Assembly (NCBI RefSeq): GCF_000005505.3
Contig: NC_016134.3
Coordinates: 31,868,150-31,932,149 of the forward strand
Source of the DNA: Brachypodium distachyon
Taxonomy: Eukaryota; Streptophyta; Magnoliopsida; Poales; Poaceae
Reading direction: 5' to 3'
Length of the DNA stretch: 64,000 bases
In this document: one piece after another, positions 43,875 through 54,649 of the stretch
Layout of the letters: each line of letters begins with the position of its first letter
How positions within the stretch are numbered: position 1 is the first letter of the stretch
Position numbers and translations under genes: made by a program
Notes under the pieces: model-generated
Database searches by the model: none
Seen by the model: only the letters and a program-made list of their open reading frames with translations
What the model was told of the DNA's origin: nothing

Positions 43875-44678
43875 GTGAAGCGCCTCACCCGCGACGTGTG
43901 CGCGCTGTTGCCGGACGCGGAGCCGCAACAGCCGCTGAGGTGGTCGCACGTGCTGATCACCTTCAGCGCCGACGATCACCCAGCGCGACAGTTGGGTTCC
44001 GGGGTAATACCCTTCGTCGTCTCATCGATCATTAGCAATATGACGGTGATCAAGGTGCTAGTGGACAACGGAGCGGGGCTTAACCTCCTGTCCGCCAGGC
44101 TGGTGGAAAAGATCCAGCTGCCGATGGAGCAGCTGAGGCCCACCGAACTGTTCTGGGGGGTGAACCCCGGGATCGTGCGCCCGCTGGGACGCATCACGCT
44201 ACCGGTCACCTTCGGATCCCGGGAAGCGTTCAGGACCGAGCACATAGTGTTCGACGTGGCGCATACCCCGTTGCCCTACAACGGGATCCTTGGTCGGCCG
44301 GCGCTGATCAAGTTTATGGCGGCTACGCATGGCGCCTATGGCGTGATGAAAATGCCGTCCGTCTATGGAGTCCTCTCCATCAGGTGCGATCTCAAAGACG
44401 CAGCTTGGTGCGTTGGCGAGGTCGTCCGGGCCGCTGCTGCAGCTGACGACGGCGACGAGGGTGTTGTCGAGGACGACGCCTTGCCGGGTGATGCCCCGGC
44501 AACGAAGAAGGCCTGCACCACCCCGCAAGGGCTTGCCGTGGGAGGCGCAGGGTCAAGCTCGCGCCCCGGCAAGGGGCAGGGGCTCCGGGAGGAGGCCGCC
44601 AAAGTGAAGAAGCTGCCCCTCCAAACCGGCTACAAGGAGCGCACCGTTACCGTCGGTGCGAACCTGACCGCCGAATAG
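43875..44678 (+). pseudogene. Element B aspartic protease
   Basis: Retropepsin with VLVDNGAGLNLLSARLVEK, RPLGRITLPVTFGS, YNGILGRPALIKFMAATHGA and the segment MKMPSVYGVLSIRCDLKDA that A has lost. It ends at TAG 44676-44678, the same position and codon as A. A 1-bp loss near 44730 shifts the RT frame afterwards. Confidence 0.85.
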
Positions 44679-44735
44679 GAAAACGCCCCCGTCGCCTTCC
44701 TCCGGGATAACGCCGACGTGTTCGCCTGGAACCGT

Positions 44736-46050
44736 CGGACCTTCCCGGAGTCCCCAGGGAGGTGATTGAGCATCGGCTCGCAGTGCGCCCGGATGCGCAC
44801 CCCGTCAAGCAGAAGATCCGGCGGCAAGCACAAGAGCGGAAAGATTTCATCAAGTAAGAGGTGGGCAAGCTCACGGCTGCCGGGGCAATTAGGGAAGTTT
44901 TGTACCCCACTTGGCTGGCTAACCCTATAGTAGTGCCCAAAGCAGGGAATAAGCTTCGCGTGTGCGTAGATTTTACCGATCTTAATCGTGCATGCCCCAA
45001 GGATCCCTTCCCTGTACCCCGTATCGACCAGATAGTTGATTCTACCGCTGGTTGTGACTTGCTGAGTTTTCTGGATGCTTTCTACGGCTACCATCAAATC
45101 AAGATGGCGGTCGAGGATGGGGAAAAGACAGCATTTATCACCCCGGTTGGGTGCTATTGCTATACATGCATGCCTTTCGGGTTGAAGAACGCGGGCTCCA
45201 CATTCCAGCGCGCCCTGCGCGAATGTTTGGGGCCCCAGCTAGGCCGCAACACGGAGGCCTACATGGACGACATCATCATCAAATCGAAGCGTAGGGACTC
45301 GCTGGTTGATGACCTGCGGGAGACGTTTGACAACCTCCGCAGGATCAAGCTCAAGCTGAACCCTGATAAGTGCACCTTCGGTGTCAACTCCGGGCAGCTT
45401 TTAGGTTTCTTGGTTTCACACCGGGGGATACAGGCCAATCCGACCAAGATAGAAGCCATCGAGAAGATGGAGGCCCCCCGCAAGGTGAAAGATGTCCAGC
45501 GCCTCAACGGCTGTGTTGCCGCGCTGGGACGTTTCATCTCCAGGCTGGGCGAGCATGCCTTGCCTTTCTTCCGGGTAATGAAGAAGAAGGGTCCAGTCGA
45601 CTGGACTCCCGAGGCCGAGGCGGCGCTCCAGGAACTCAAGCCGTACCTGAGGTCACTGCCCATCCTCGTCGCCCCCAAGCTGCGCGAGCCGCTGCTACTC
45701 TACTTAGCAGCGACTGACCAGGTGATCAGCTCGGTGCTGATGGCCGAGAGGGGGGAAGACGTCCCGGGGAATGGGGTTGCGGGGCAGGGGGCTGAACGGC
45801 CTCCGGCAACTACCTCAGACCCGGGGACCGCCCCCGAGCCGGCAACCTCGGCGCCGCGGAAGCGGTTGGTGCAGCGCCCGGTGTACTTTGTTAGTACGGT
45901 GCTGCGCGATGCGCGAACGAGGTACCCGCAAGTACAGAAGCTCCTTCTAGGGATTCTCCTTGCGTCCCGCAAGCTGCGTCACTACTTCCAGGCGCACCGC
46001 GTCACGGTGGTGTCCGGGTTCTGCCTCGAGCGAGCCCTCACCAACCGTGA
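44736..46050 (+). pseudogene. Element B reverse transcriptase and RNase H
   Basis: Best preserved RT in the window. It shows LRVCVDFTDLNRACPKDPFP, FGLKNAGSTFQRALRECLG, catalytic YMDDIIIKSK (45261-45290) and GFLVSHRGIQANPTKIEAIE, then the RNase H block LLLYLAATDQVISSVLMAE and KLRHYFQAH. TAA at 44855-44857 lies where A has CAA. From 44861 the frame is open for 654 codons. Confidence 0.88.
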
Positions 46051-46565
46051 AGCCACCGGGAGGGTGGCCGAATGGAGGATGGAGTTGTCGGAGTTTGACC
46101 TCCACTTCGCCAACTCCAAAAGCATCAAGAGCGCGGCCCTGGCGGACTTCGTCGTGGAGTGGACGTCCACGGGCATAGAAGAAAGCGAGCCGGAGACCAG
46201 CCTTCCCGGGAAGTTGGACGAGGGCCACTGGGTCCTATACTTCGACGGTGCGTTCAGTCTCCAGGGAGCGGGGGCCGGGGTCGTCATCGAGTCACCAACA
46301 GGGGACCAGTTGAGGTTCGCTGTTCAACTCGACTTCGCTAACTCCACCAACAACACGGCGGAGTACGAGGGCCTGCTTGCCGGGTTTCGGGCAGCGGTCG
46401 CCCTTGACATTAAGCACCTGGTTGTTCGCGGCGATTCCCAGCTTGTGATCAACCAGGTGAACAAGGACTACGATTGCCCTCAAATGGCGCCGTACGTGGA
46501 GGAGGTCCCCAAGCTGGAACGAAAGTTCAAGGGTTTGCGCTTCGAGCACGTCAAGCAGAAGACAA
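46051..46565 (+). pseudogene. Element B second RNase H
   Basis: HWVLYFDGAFSLQGAGAGVV, NTAEYEGLLAGFRAAVALDI and VVRGDSQLVINQVNKDYD; acidic catalytic residues are present. A deletion of about 17 bp near 46562 (A: DNFTADELS) shifts the frame. Confidence 0.82.
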
Positions 46566-47974
46566 GCTGGCCAAGATTGCAGCAGAGCGCCGGAAGCCTC
46601 CGGCGGGGGTGTTCTGCCAGAAGCAGGTGGCTCCTTCAGGCGCCCCCCAGCCGGCTGCCGGGGACGCCCCTCCGGCAACCGAAGGAACCCCTGCCGCAGC
46701 AGGGGTCCATGCCGCTGATATGGCGGCATGCGTTGGCAGGGAGGTTCCCCCCTGGGCGGGAGAAATTGCCCGCTATTTCAAAGGGGAGGCTCTTCCGGAA
46801 GATGACGTCGCCGCGGAGCGTGTAGCGCGGCAAGCCAAGATGTACATTGTGGTAGATGGTAACATCTACCGCAGGCGTGCGAATGGTGTCAAACTCATCT
46901 GCGTGCTGCAAGAAGAAGGGTACGCACTGTTGGAGGACATACATCGAGGCACATGTTCACACCATGTGGCCTCTCGGGCTCTAGCCGGCAAGGCGTTCCG
47001 GCATGGCTTCTACTGGCCCACGGCCCTAGCCGACGCAGAGCGACTGGTGAGAACGTGCGAGGCCTGCCAGTTCCACTCGAAGAAGAGCAACCAACCAGCG
47101 CAGGCCCTGCATGTCATCTCGTCCTCATGGCCGTTCGTGGTCTAGGGACAGGACATCGTCGGCAAGATACCAAGGGCGGTTGGCGGTTACGAATATTTGT
47201 TCGTAGCCATCTACAAGTTCTCCAAATGGGTGGAGGTGGAACCAGTGCGGAAGGTGACCGCCCAGGCGGCCATCAAGTTCTTCAAGGGCATTGTGTGCCG
47301 GTTTGGTGTTCCTAACAGCATCATCACCGATAATGGCACGCAATTCACGAGCGTACTGCGAAGACATGGGCACTAAGCTGCGCTTCGCGTCCGTCGCTCA
47401 CCCAAAGAGCAACGGACAGGCGGAGCGAGCCAACGCCGAGGTTCTGCGGGGGCTCAAGACGAGAACCTTTGACAAGCTCAAAGGCCACGGGAAGCACTGG
47501 ATCGAAGAACTCCAGCCCGTGCTGTGGTCCATCCGGACCACACCTAGTCGGCCAACGGGCGAAACTCCTTTCACCCTTGTCTGCGGGGCAGAAGCGGTGC
47601 TGCCCTTCGAGCTCAAGTACGGATCTCCCCGAGTACGCGCGTACGGCGACACCAGCCAACACGAGCAAAGGGTCGATGATCTAAACTTCATCGAAGAGCT
47701 TCGATGCCGGGCTGCTGTGCGAGCCGCGCGCTACCAGCAGGGACTCCGTCGTTATCACGACAGACGAGTCCGTCCCCGGGGGCTCGAGAACGGAGACCTT
47801 GTCCTGCGCCGGATACAAGGAACGAAGGCCGGGAACAAGTTGACTCCGAAATGGGAGTGCCCCTTCCGGATAGTGCAGGTGACCAGGCCGGGGGCTGTCC
47901 GCCTGGAAACCGAAGACGGCTTGCCGGTGCCCAATAGTTGGAATATTGAGCACTTGCGCAAGTTCTACCCGTGA
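46566..47974 (+). pseudogene. Element B integrase
   Basis: HHCC finger (HRGTCSHHVASR, CEACQFH), then TAG at 47143-47145 where A has TGG just before the DIVGK catalytic Asp. A 14-bp deletion near 47356 (A: STVFQAY) falls after SITDNGTQFTS. The second part, SNGQAERANAEVLRGLKTRT to WNIEHLRKFYP, is open to 47974. In contrast to A, the C-terminal KLTPKWECPFRIVQV is uninterrupted. Confidence 0.87.
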
Positions 47975-48295
47975 AGCGGCGAAGCCCGACCCTCAGGTGA
48001 TGCCTCCGATGCATACCTCTCGAACTAGTGTAACCGGGTAGCCCCCGTGTGTAAACCGCTAGTTAATCGTGAATAAAGATAAGTGTTTCGCCCCTGAGCT
48101 TTGGATTCGCCTTGTTTATTCGCGTGTTTTTTTCTTCTGTTTCCTGCTTTAAGTGCACAAAGGTGTCTTTCCATACTTGGTTGTGAGCAGGGGGCTGTTG
48201 TGGCCTCGAACGAAAACTCGTTGCCGGATCGTTCCGGCACGGGTCATGCCGTTGGCGGGCTTCCCGCAACGTGCCTCACTAGGCGTGCAGTTGCT

Positions 48296-49037
48296 CGACA
48301 TCGGTGAGCCCTGCTAGCCGCAACGCCTTGATCTTCTCCACGATGGGGAGGAGGTCGGCGTCGCGGTGGTACCTATCCTGCCAGCCGTTCTGGGGTACCG
48401 GCAACTCCGTCGGCGGCTGGATGAACTCCTGGGGGTCCTCCACCTAGACCCAGCACCAATCGGCTCGCCACTCTTTTTCAATCTTCTTCCCCGACCGGAC
48501 GATGAACTCGGACTTCATCTAGTCGTGGGCGCGGAAGATCACCCCTGACGACATCGCCTTCGTGTTGTCGATGTGCGGGTATAAGTAATGGCGGAAGAGC
48601 CCCACCGACAGCATCACCCCCACGAAGGCCTCGCAGAGGAACTGGAAGGTGGCGAGGAGGAAGAGCGAGGTGGGGTGGAGCTGCGCCACCCGCAACTGAT
48701 AAGATTCCATCAGTGCGTGGAGGAACAGAGAGAAGGGCGACACCATGCCGCAGAGGAGGAAATGCGCGAACACCCAGAAATCGTTGTCCTGGTGCTCGAC
48801 GCCCGCCGAGAAGATCTGCGTCTCCCCGTGCTCATTGAAGCTTGAGACGACGGCGTGCCGGAGCTTCCCCAGCGCCTCGCCGTTATAGCCGGGGCAGAAG
48901 AAGGCGACTGTGGCGCGCATTTCCCGCCTCTTCTGGTCCCTGGCGGCAGCCGCTTTGATGGCCGCCTCGGTCTTGCTGGTCGCGGGCCTCTTCGAAGTTT
49001 GGACCTCCTTCCCCTTCCTGGTGGTGGGGGGCGCCAT
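48296..49037 (-). pseudogene. Antisense gene of element B, 3' part deleted
   Basis: It starts MAPPTTRKGKEVQTSKRPAT at 49037 and matches A: PGYNGEALGKLRHAVVSSFN, then PFSLFLHALMESYQLRVAQL. A stop (TAG 48521-48519) replaces an Arg codon of A. Homology runs on to IKALRLAGLTDV and stops at the deletion junction near 48296. The Ala-rich linker, intron and coiled coil of A are missing. Confidence 0.75.
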
Positions 49038-49439
49038 GGAAAGCGAGGGCGGAAGCTGACAGAAGCGCAGGGATACGAGATGCGGGAGAGGATGGAGGCG
49101 AAAGGGCAAAGTGTTGTTCCCCTGTTGGCAACAGTGGAGGCTTTATGACACCCGGCCGTTTGGTAACGGCCGGTTCCGTACCCTACGGGTGCGCGGGGAT
49201 AACTCCTAATCACTGGGAGTAATGCGCGGAGTGGCCTTAACTACCCTATTTAGGGAGGAGTTAGGGTGGAGATCGCGCGTCCACTGCTCCGCTTGTAACG
49301 GCGCCGTACACGGGGCAGCGAAGGGACACGGGCCCGCAACTAATCGGGGCCCACACGTCGGTTAAGGGCGTAGCCCGGCAACCGGCCAGGGGGAGACCCT
49401 TCCGGGAACGGGTGATGCCGGCCCACGCCCGGGGGCTAC

Positions 49440-50461
49440 TGTCGCACCAGTGGCACCCGGGGTAGCACCGTTGCACGACGCGTGGGCCCCTCTCCCAGGT
49501 CCTCGGGAAGGTCTCATCCCGGGGAGCGTCTATGAGCTCCCCGGCAAGCTACCAGCCCGAAAGGGGCTAGCGGGGCTTCGGGGAATATTCCCACTTGGGC
49601 ACCTCCCGGGAAGCTGTTTCCCGGGAGGAGGTTCCCGGGTGCGCTGGGCCCGGGCGCTTCCCGGGGTCGACTTGCGGGGACTGGAGGTTCTCGGGCGCGT
49701 GGGGCCCGGTGGACAGCGCCGCGCGGGCGCGTGGCGAGCGCGGGACACACGGTCCCACCAAGGCAAGGAGTAAGGCGCGCGGCTCAGTAAACGAGCCGAC
49801 CGACGGGTAGTTACCCGTCCGATCCAAGGAACAGTGGTTGTCTAATCCTACCCTAGGGTCTTAGGCTCCTAGCAGCGGAGGTGGCACCCATGCACGCCAC
49901 TAGCTCACCGGGGAGAGTTGCATGCCTCCCCATTGGACACTTGTAGCTCATGCATCCTGGCACATGTGGCATCCCCTTGTGTATAAAAGGAGAACCCATG
50001 CCAACGGTCAAGGGGGTTAGACGGTTGGCAGGTTAGTCAGTTGGTCGGTTAGCTAGTTGGACATCATTCAGTTCCACAAGTTCCCTTGGCTGGCTCGTTA
50101 GATCGGGGGTCAGTTGGTTCCAGTAGACAGCCAGCAGAGAGCAGTGGGGAGCACTTAGACATTGAGAGGAAGCCCGGGAACTTGGCCTGGCAAACTTGTA
50201 AATGTTTGATCCGCAGTCAATATCAGTTCAGACAGGCAGGACGTAGGCTTTTACACCTCCGGGTGGCCCGAACCTGGGTAAAAAACGTGTGTGCACTTGC
50301 TCTTGTATCAGCGCGCACCCTTAGCACTTGGTCTCACCGGCCCCGTAAGGCCTCATCGACCGTGCCGGCGATCACCGGGTCTCCGCCCCAGACGCCCCTA
50401 CCGAACCTAAAAAGGGGGGCCTGGCCGCACGCCCCCGGTGTCGGAGCACCGAGCGACGACA
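49440..50461 (+). repeat. 3' LTR of element B
   Basis: 1022 bp from TGTCGCACCAGTGGCACC to …GAGCGACGACA, preceded by GCCCGGGGGCTAC. TATAAAAG is at 49982-49989. About 20 bp present in the 5' LTR (near 41375) are absent here. Confidence 0.92.
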
Positions 50462-53337
50462 TCTACAGTTTCTGAAATTATGAACGAAGAAAAGGCTTCA
50501 GAAGATGATGATAAGCAAGCTGTTTCAGAACATAAAGAAATCATAGATGATGTGACATATGACTATCTACCACAAGGTAAAATTTTCTTTCTTATTATTC
50601 TTATTATTATTTTTACTTTTGTAACTATGCTTTTCATTGTAACTATCTGTTGATTCAAACTTTTTGTAGATTATGCATTGAGCGACTTAGATGAATGTGC
50701 TCATTTAATAATAAACGACTCTTCAGAAAAAGAAATATTGGTGAAGATAGATCAAGTATTTGTCAAACAATGTGAATTGGTATGCCTGCAAGATAGTACC
50801 AAATGGCTCAACGATGCTGTAAGTACCTTTACTAACAATAAAAATGTTTATGATTGTTGTTAATATATTCATTAATATAATTTTAAAATGTTTATAGGTA
50901 ATCAGCGCATACATATGTTGTATAAAGGAAGTACATGTGCAAAATAAGAATAACCCTATAGTGTATTTTGAGAATCCATGTTTCACCAGACTGTTAAAAC
51001 GAGATGGAGAAATTGGAATACATGGAGCTACCTTTCTGACAGATATTGTCGAAAAGTATCTCCAGCATGACATGGTAATATCCATATCCATAATTGACAA
51101 GTTTTCTAAATTACTTCAATTACTTCATTATTATATATTTATTGTAGATTAATCTTCCAATAAACATCGAGCGCTCACATTGGTATTTAGCTTGTGTAAA
51201 TGTTAAAAAGTCCGAGATACAAGTACTCGACTCATTGTGTTGGGAGCACAACCGAATTGACCTCACTAAAACGGTTAGTTGCTTATAGCTCTTGTATGTT
51301 ACACTGATCTTAAGCTTATGTGTATTACTTTTTTTTAGTAACATTTATAATTTTACAGCTGCAGGGACTACAATATCATTTGGACATTCTTAAAACTCAA
51401 AAAAACTTATGTAATCATAATTGGAAAGACCTCGATGTTACTAATTGGGCGATTATGGAACAACTCCATAATCCAATTCAGGAAGACATGTATACATATA
51501 TAACACATATATGTTTTATAGTAGCCATATAATAAATGTTGGTTTTCATATCAAGTATGATTTTTTTTGTTCGAATCATGCAGTTCATCTTGTGGTCTAT
51601 TTATGCTTAAATTCATGGAATATTGGAACGGACATGCACTATCCCAATACATCACATAGGTAACTAAATAATTCTTCTACTTGATAATATAGTGGGTGCC
51701 CTTTTAATTGTTGATAGATGCTAATAGTTGCCTATACTTCGCAGAAAATTATTACTGATTTTAGATATAAGTTAGCTGCATACTAATATGTTGGAAAACA
51801 AACACGGCACAAGCGAGTGCAATGATTGAAAGTGATTACAGTGAGGAAGATCCGAACGATGTTATGATGTTGGAAAGCCTGGACTCATTATCTTCTGTGG
51901 AAAAAAATACCGATCACTCATATCTGTTCTTTCTAACATGAGTGTACATGAGTTACAAGGTGGACTTTGTAGGTACATCAAATCAATCAAGTGTGCAGAA
52001 ACTTTAGAGTAAGCCATTAATTGCATATGATTTTATTTTAATAATTGAATATAAATGACAATATACATTATCTTCTTTTCTTTGGGACAATGATTTGCAG
52101 GAAAGTCTGGGTACAAAGCTCTAAACCATATCCCATTAGCTTAACTCTCAAAAAGCTGCAAGGAATGCTAAATGAAGAGTTGCCAATGGACTGTGAGTGC
52201 TTCAATTTGGTCGTACGAAAGGTTATGTTTGACGATATCCAAGCAGTTAAAAAAAGAAAAGGAATGATATCGAAACATTATCTTGACATGCAATTTTGGG
52301 TATTTTCTTACATTAATAACTATATTTTTTATGGCTATAATCCATACTAAATCTTTACTTATATGTTACATATCCTAGATGCTTACTGATTTTGGAAGAC
52401 ATCCCAAATTCCGGAAAAAGTTAGATGTGGAAAAACTAGCATATTTCGTCCGTAGCTGGCCTGGTATCAAATATAATGTTTCATTCTGCAAAACGGTAAG
52501 GCAATACCGTTCCTACATATGGTTTTAAAATACAGCTAATGTCAATCTTATTTCAGATTCATATTCCAATAAAATCCAGCCGTGAATTCCTTCTATTCAT
52601 ACTAGACAAGGATACAAGAACTGTCTACATTTTGGACCCTACTCCTATTGATCCCATTTATCAACGCAACCCACATGCAAAATATGTGTACAGACTTTTA
52701 TGGATTGCTGAACATTTGCCGAAAGCCATGTCAGTGACATTCCCTGGGTCTACATGGAATGAAAATATTTTACTATGGCATCAAGAAATAATAAATAATA
52801 TTCCAATTCAGAACAGGTAACATGTTTAATGAATAGAAATATGCACGACATTTATATTTTTTACACTGATTATTAATATATATGGTAGGGAATTGTCCGG
52901 ATATCTTGTTACCCACTTCATGTCCACATGGGATGACGAAAAAGTGAATTTGCCATTTTTAAAGGTCAAAAATATCATAAGCATTTAAATCATTATCTTT
53001 TTTACACATGACATGCTGATCTTATTTGTTTACAATGTATAGGATGGATATGAACTCAGAAAACAAATTTTGGGAAAGCTACTAACATTCAAGGAAAATG
53101 AATGTGAGGACAACATGCCCATCGGTGTACTTGATTTCATCAATTGTATCAGGAAAATCAAACCAAATATAAATGTGAAGAACTGAGGATCAAGACGCAA
53201 TAAAGAAGCCGAATCTCCAACTCTATTTCCAGTTGGTGCTTCACAACTGCCGCCACGCTTTTAGAGGATGTCAAAGACTCAAAATGTTTAGTTTGAATTG
53301 CTTTCAGGACTACATATGAGTAACCAACTGTGATGTT

Positions 53338-53835
53338 TTAGTTTTTGTCCAAAACCTGGTAATTGAGTTGGAGTGAGTTATTGTGCTGTGTATGTTCTTC
53401 TATAATTATATCATATATAGTTCCCACTGAGAATGTATTTCCTATTTGAGATGCTTGATGATCAACAGTCAACAAGGCTGCCAATAAGACCCATAGCCCC
53501 GTGCAAAGAAGATAAATGTTCTGACTTATCTGTGTTGATTTATGCCCAGCTAGGTCAGCAGCAGGCTCAAAGTTTAAGTATCCAGCGCCGATTGTACCAA
53601 TCGTTGACAATCTTCTTCTTGCTTCAAACTCATAATCTCCAATGAGCCCTGTGGCAATATTGGCTTGGTGGTGCACTTGAATCTACAATGATAAAGTGAG
53701 AAAAGAGTACAGAATGGTAACAGTTATTTATCCTAAGTATATAGAGAAGAAAAATAAGTAAAGGATGATTAGCAGCACGAACCTCCAAGTGATCATGGCC
53801 GTCTTCTTCTTCATCATCGAAAGCAGTAAGCAAAG
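53338..53835 (-). pseudogene. Captured fragment of an unidentified host gene
   Basis: Minus strand. Exon 53835-53783 reads LLTAFDDEEEDGHDHLE; after an intron with GTTCG…TTGTAG borders, the next exon reads IQVHHQANIATGLIGDYEFE. It continues ARRRLSTIGTIGAGYLNFEP to LYLLCTG-like hydrophobic sequence (IYLLCTGLWVLLAALLTV). The hydrophobic run suggests a membrane segment. I do not recognise the gene. Its orientation against the Helitron genes and retained intron suggest capture of genomic DNA, as with the BEACH fragment. Confidence 0.5.
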
Positions 53836-54031
53836 CTGCTGAAGTCAGAAACACAGGAAGATAAAAAAAAAAGGAATTGTATCAATAACTTATATATACA
53901 AAAAATAGGAAAAAGGGCTCAAATAGAAAAATAGAATCAGACTCAAGTTCCGAAGTAATTACAGCAGATGAGATCGATCGATTCCTCTAACAGTTCGGTC
54001 GATAAAAGGCATGGACCCTTTTTCCTGGCCC

Positions 54032-54123
54032 AAACCAAAACCAAATTGGGCCTCGAAGCGGACTCGAACACAGGCTCACAAACCAAAACCAAATCGGGCC
54101 TCGAAGCGGACTCGAACACAGGC
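54032..54123. repeat. 45-bp tandem duplication
   Basis: Two copies of about 45 bp containing AACCAAAACCAAATTGGGCC and GCGGACTCGAACACAGGCTC. A GGAAGAGATCGATC segment with TTCCCTCGCCCCAC follows at 54185-54240, matching the Helitron 5' region. Confidence 0.75.
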
Positions 54124-54649
54124 TCTATGTACCCAAGACACACACGATTCCTTTTGAAAAAATTATATTAGCACCCACCCCAGGAAGAGATCGATCAGGC
54201 AGGAAGAGATCGATCAGGCTTTCCTTCCCTCGCCCCACACTCGGCTCGCCCACCCCAGGAAGAGATCACGTGAAATTCCCCTCTTTCGGTAACTCAAAGA
54301 TAAAAGATGAATAGAAAGCAGAACTCACTTTGCTGTAATGAACTTGATTATGTGGTCGTGTTAATGCTATTTACCAATTCAAAACTGTTTTTGTTCTTTT
54401 GTTTCACACATTGCTGTTTTTTTATTGCATCTATGGACTGGTTTGTAACTCAAATTGAGATAGTCTATTTGTCATCTTCTCCTGCCTAATCTTTGTGTCT
54501 ATTTGTGTTCTTTTGGAAATTGTTTGACATGTGTTGGAATGTAGGTAGTTGTAAACTTGTAATTCCTTGTGAAGTTCAAGTTAATGTATTTCACCTATTA
54601 GATCTTATAGGCATTTACATTTTGACGCCCCAGCCAAAAAGCGTGCAAG

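Larger units (their letters stand above)
41113..50461 (+). mobile_element. Tat-lineage Ty3/Gypsy retrotransposon B
   Basis: A 9.35-kb insertion flanked by the perfect 5-bp duplication TCTAC (41108-41112 and 50462-50466), with TG…CA ends. Same family as A: matching gag, protease, RT, second RNase H, integrase, antisense gene and PPT region. It is shorter because about 4.4 kb between pol and the antisense gene's middle is deleted (junction near 48290-48300). The 5' LTR end plus primer site are also missing (junction near 42107). It lies in the acidic exon of the Ulp1-like gene. LTR pair differences (about 15 in the first 290 bp by eye) suggest an age similar to A. Confidence 0.92.
40649..53186 (+). 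pseudogene. Ulp1-like (C48) cysteine protease gene with two protease-like domains
   Basis: Exons: 40646-41048 (MDQDFENRPLKKAKTCESS; acidic Ser/Asp/Glu repeats), a duplicated acidic exon ending at 50577, 50670-50818, 50898-51074, 51148-51273, 51359-51489, 51584-51659, then 52101-52299, 52379-52495, 52557-52816, 52889-52964, 53043-53186. The first domain has WLND, catalytic His (RSHWYLACV, 51178), Asp (VLDSL, 51229), Gln (PIQED) and Cys (SSCGLFMLKF, 51591), as in SUMO/NEDD8-type proteases. TAG at 51657-51659 and a frameshift near 51770 follow. The second domain keeps fold-like segments (FLLFILDKDTRTVYILDP) but has REF for His-Trp and Tyr (SGYLVTHF) for Cys, so it looks inactive. Gypsy B splits the gene at 41112. 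Such genes are known in plant transposons; substrate unknown. Confidence 0.75.
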
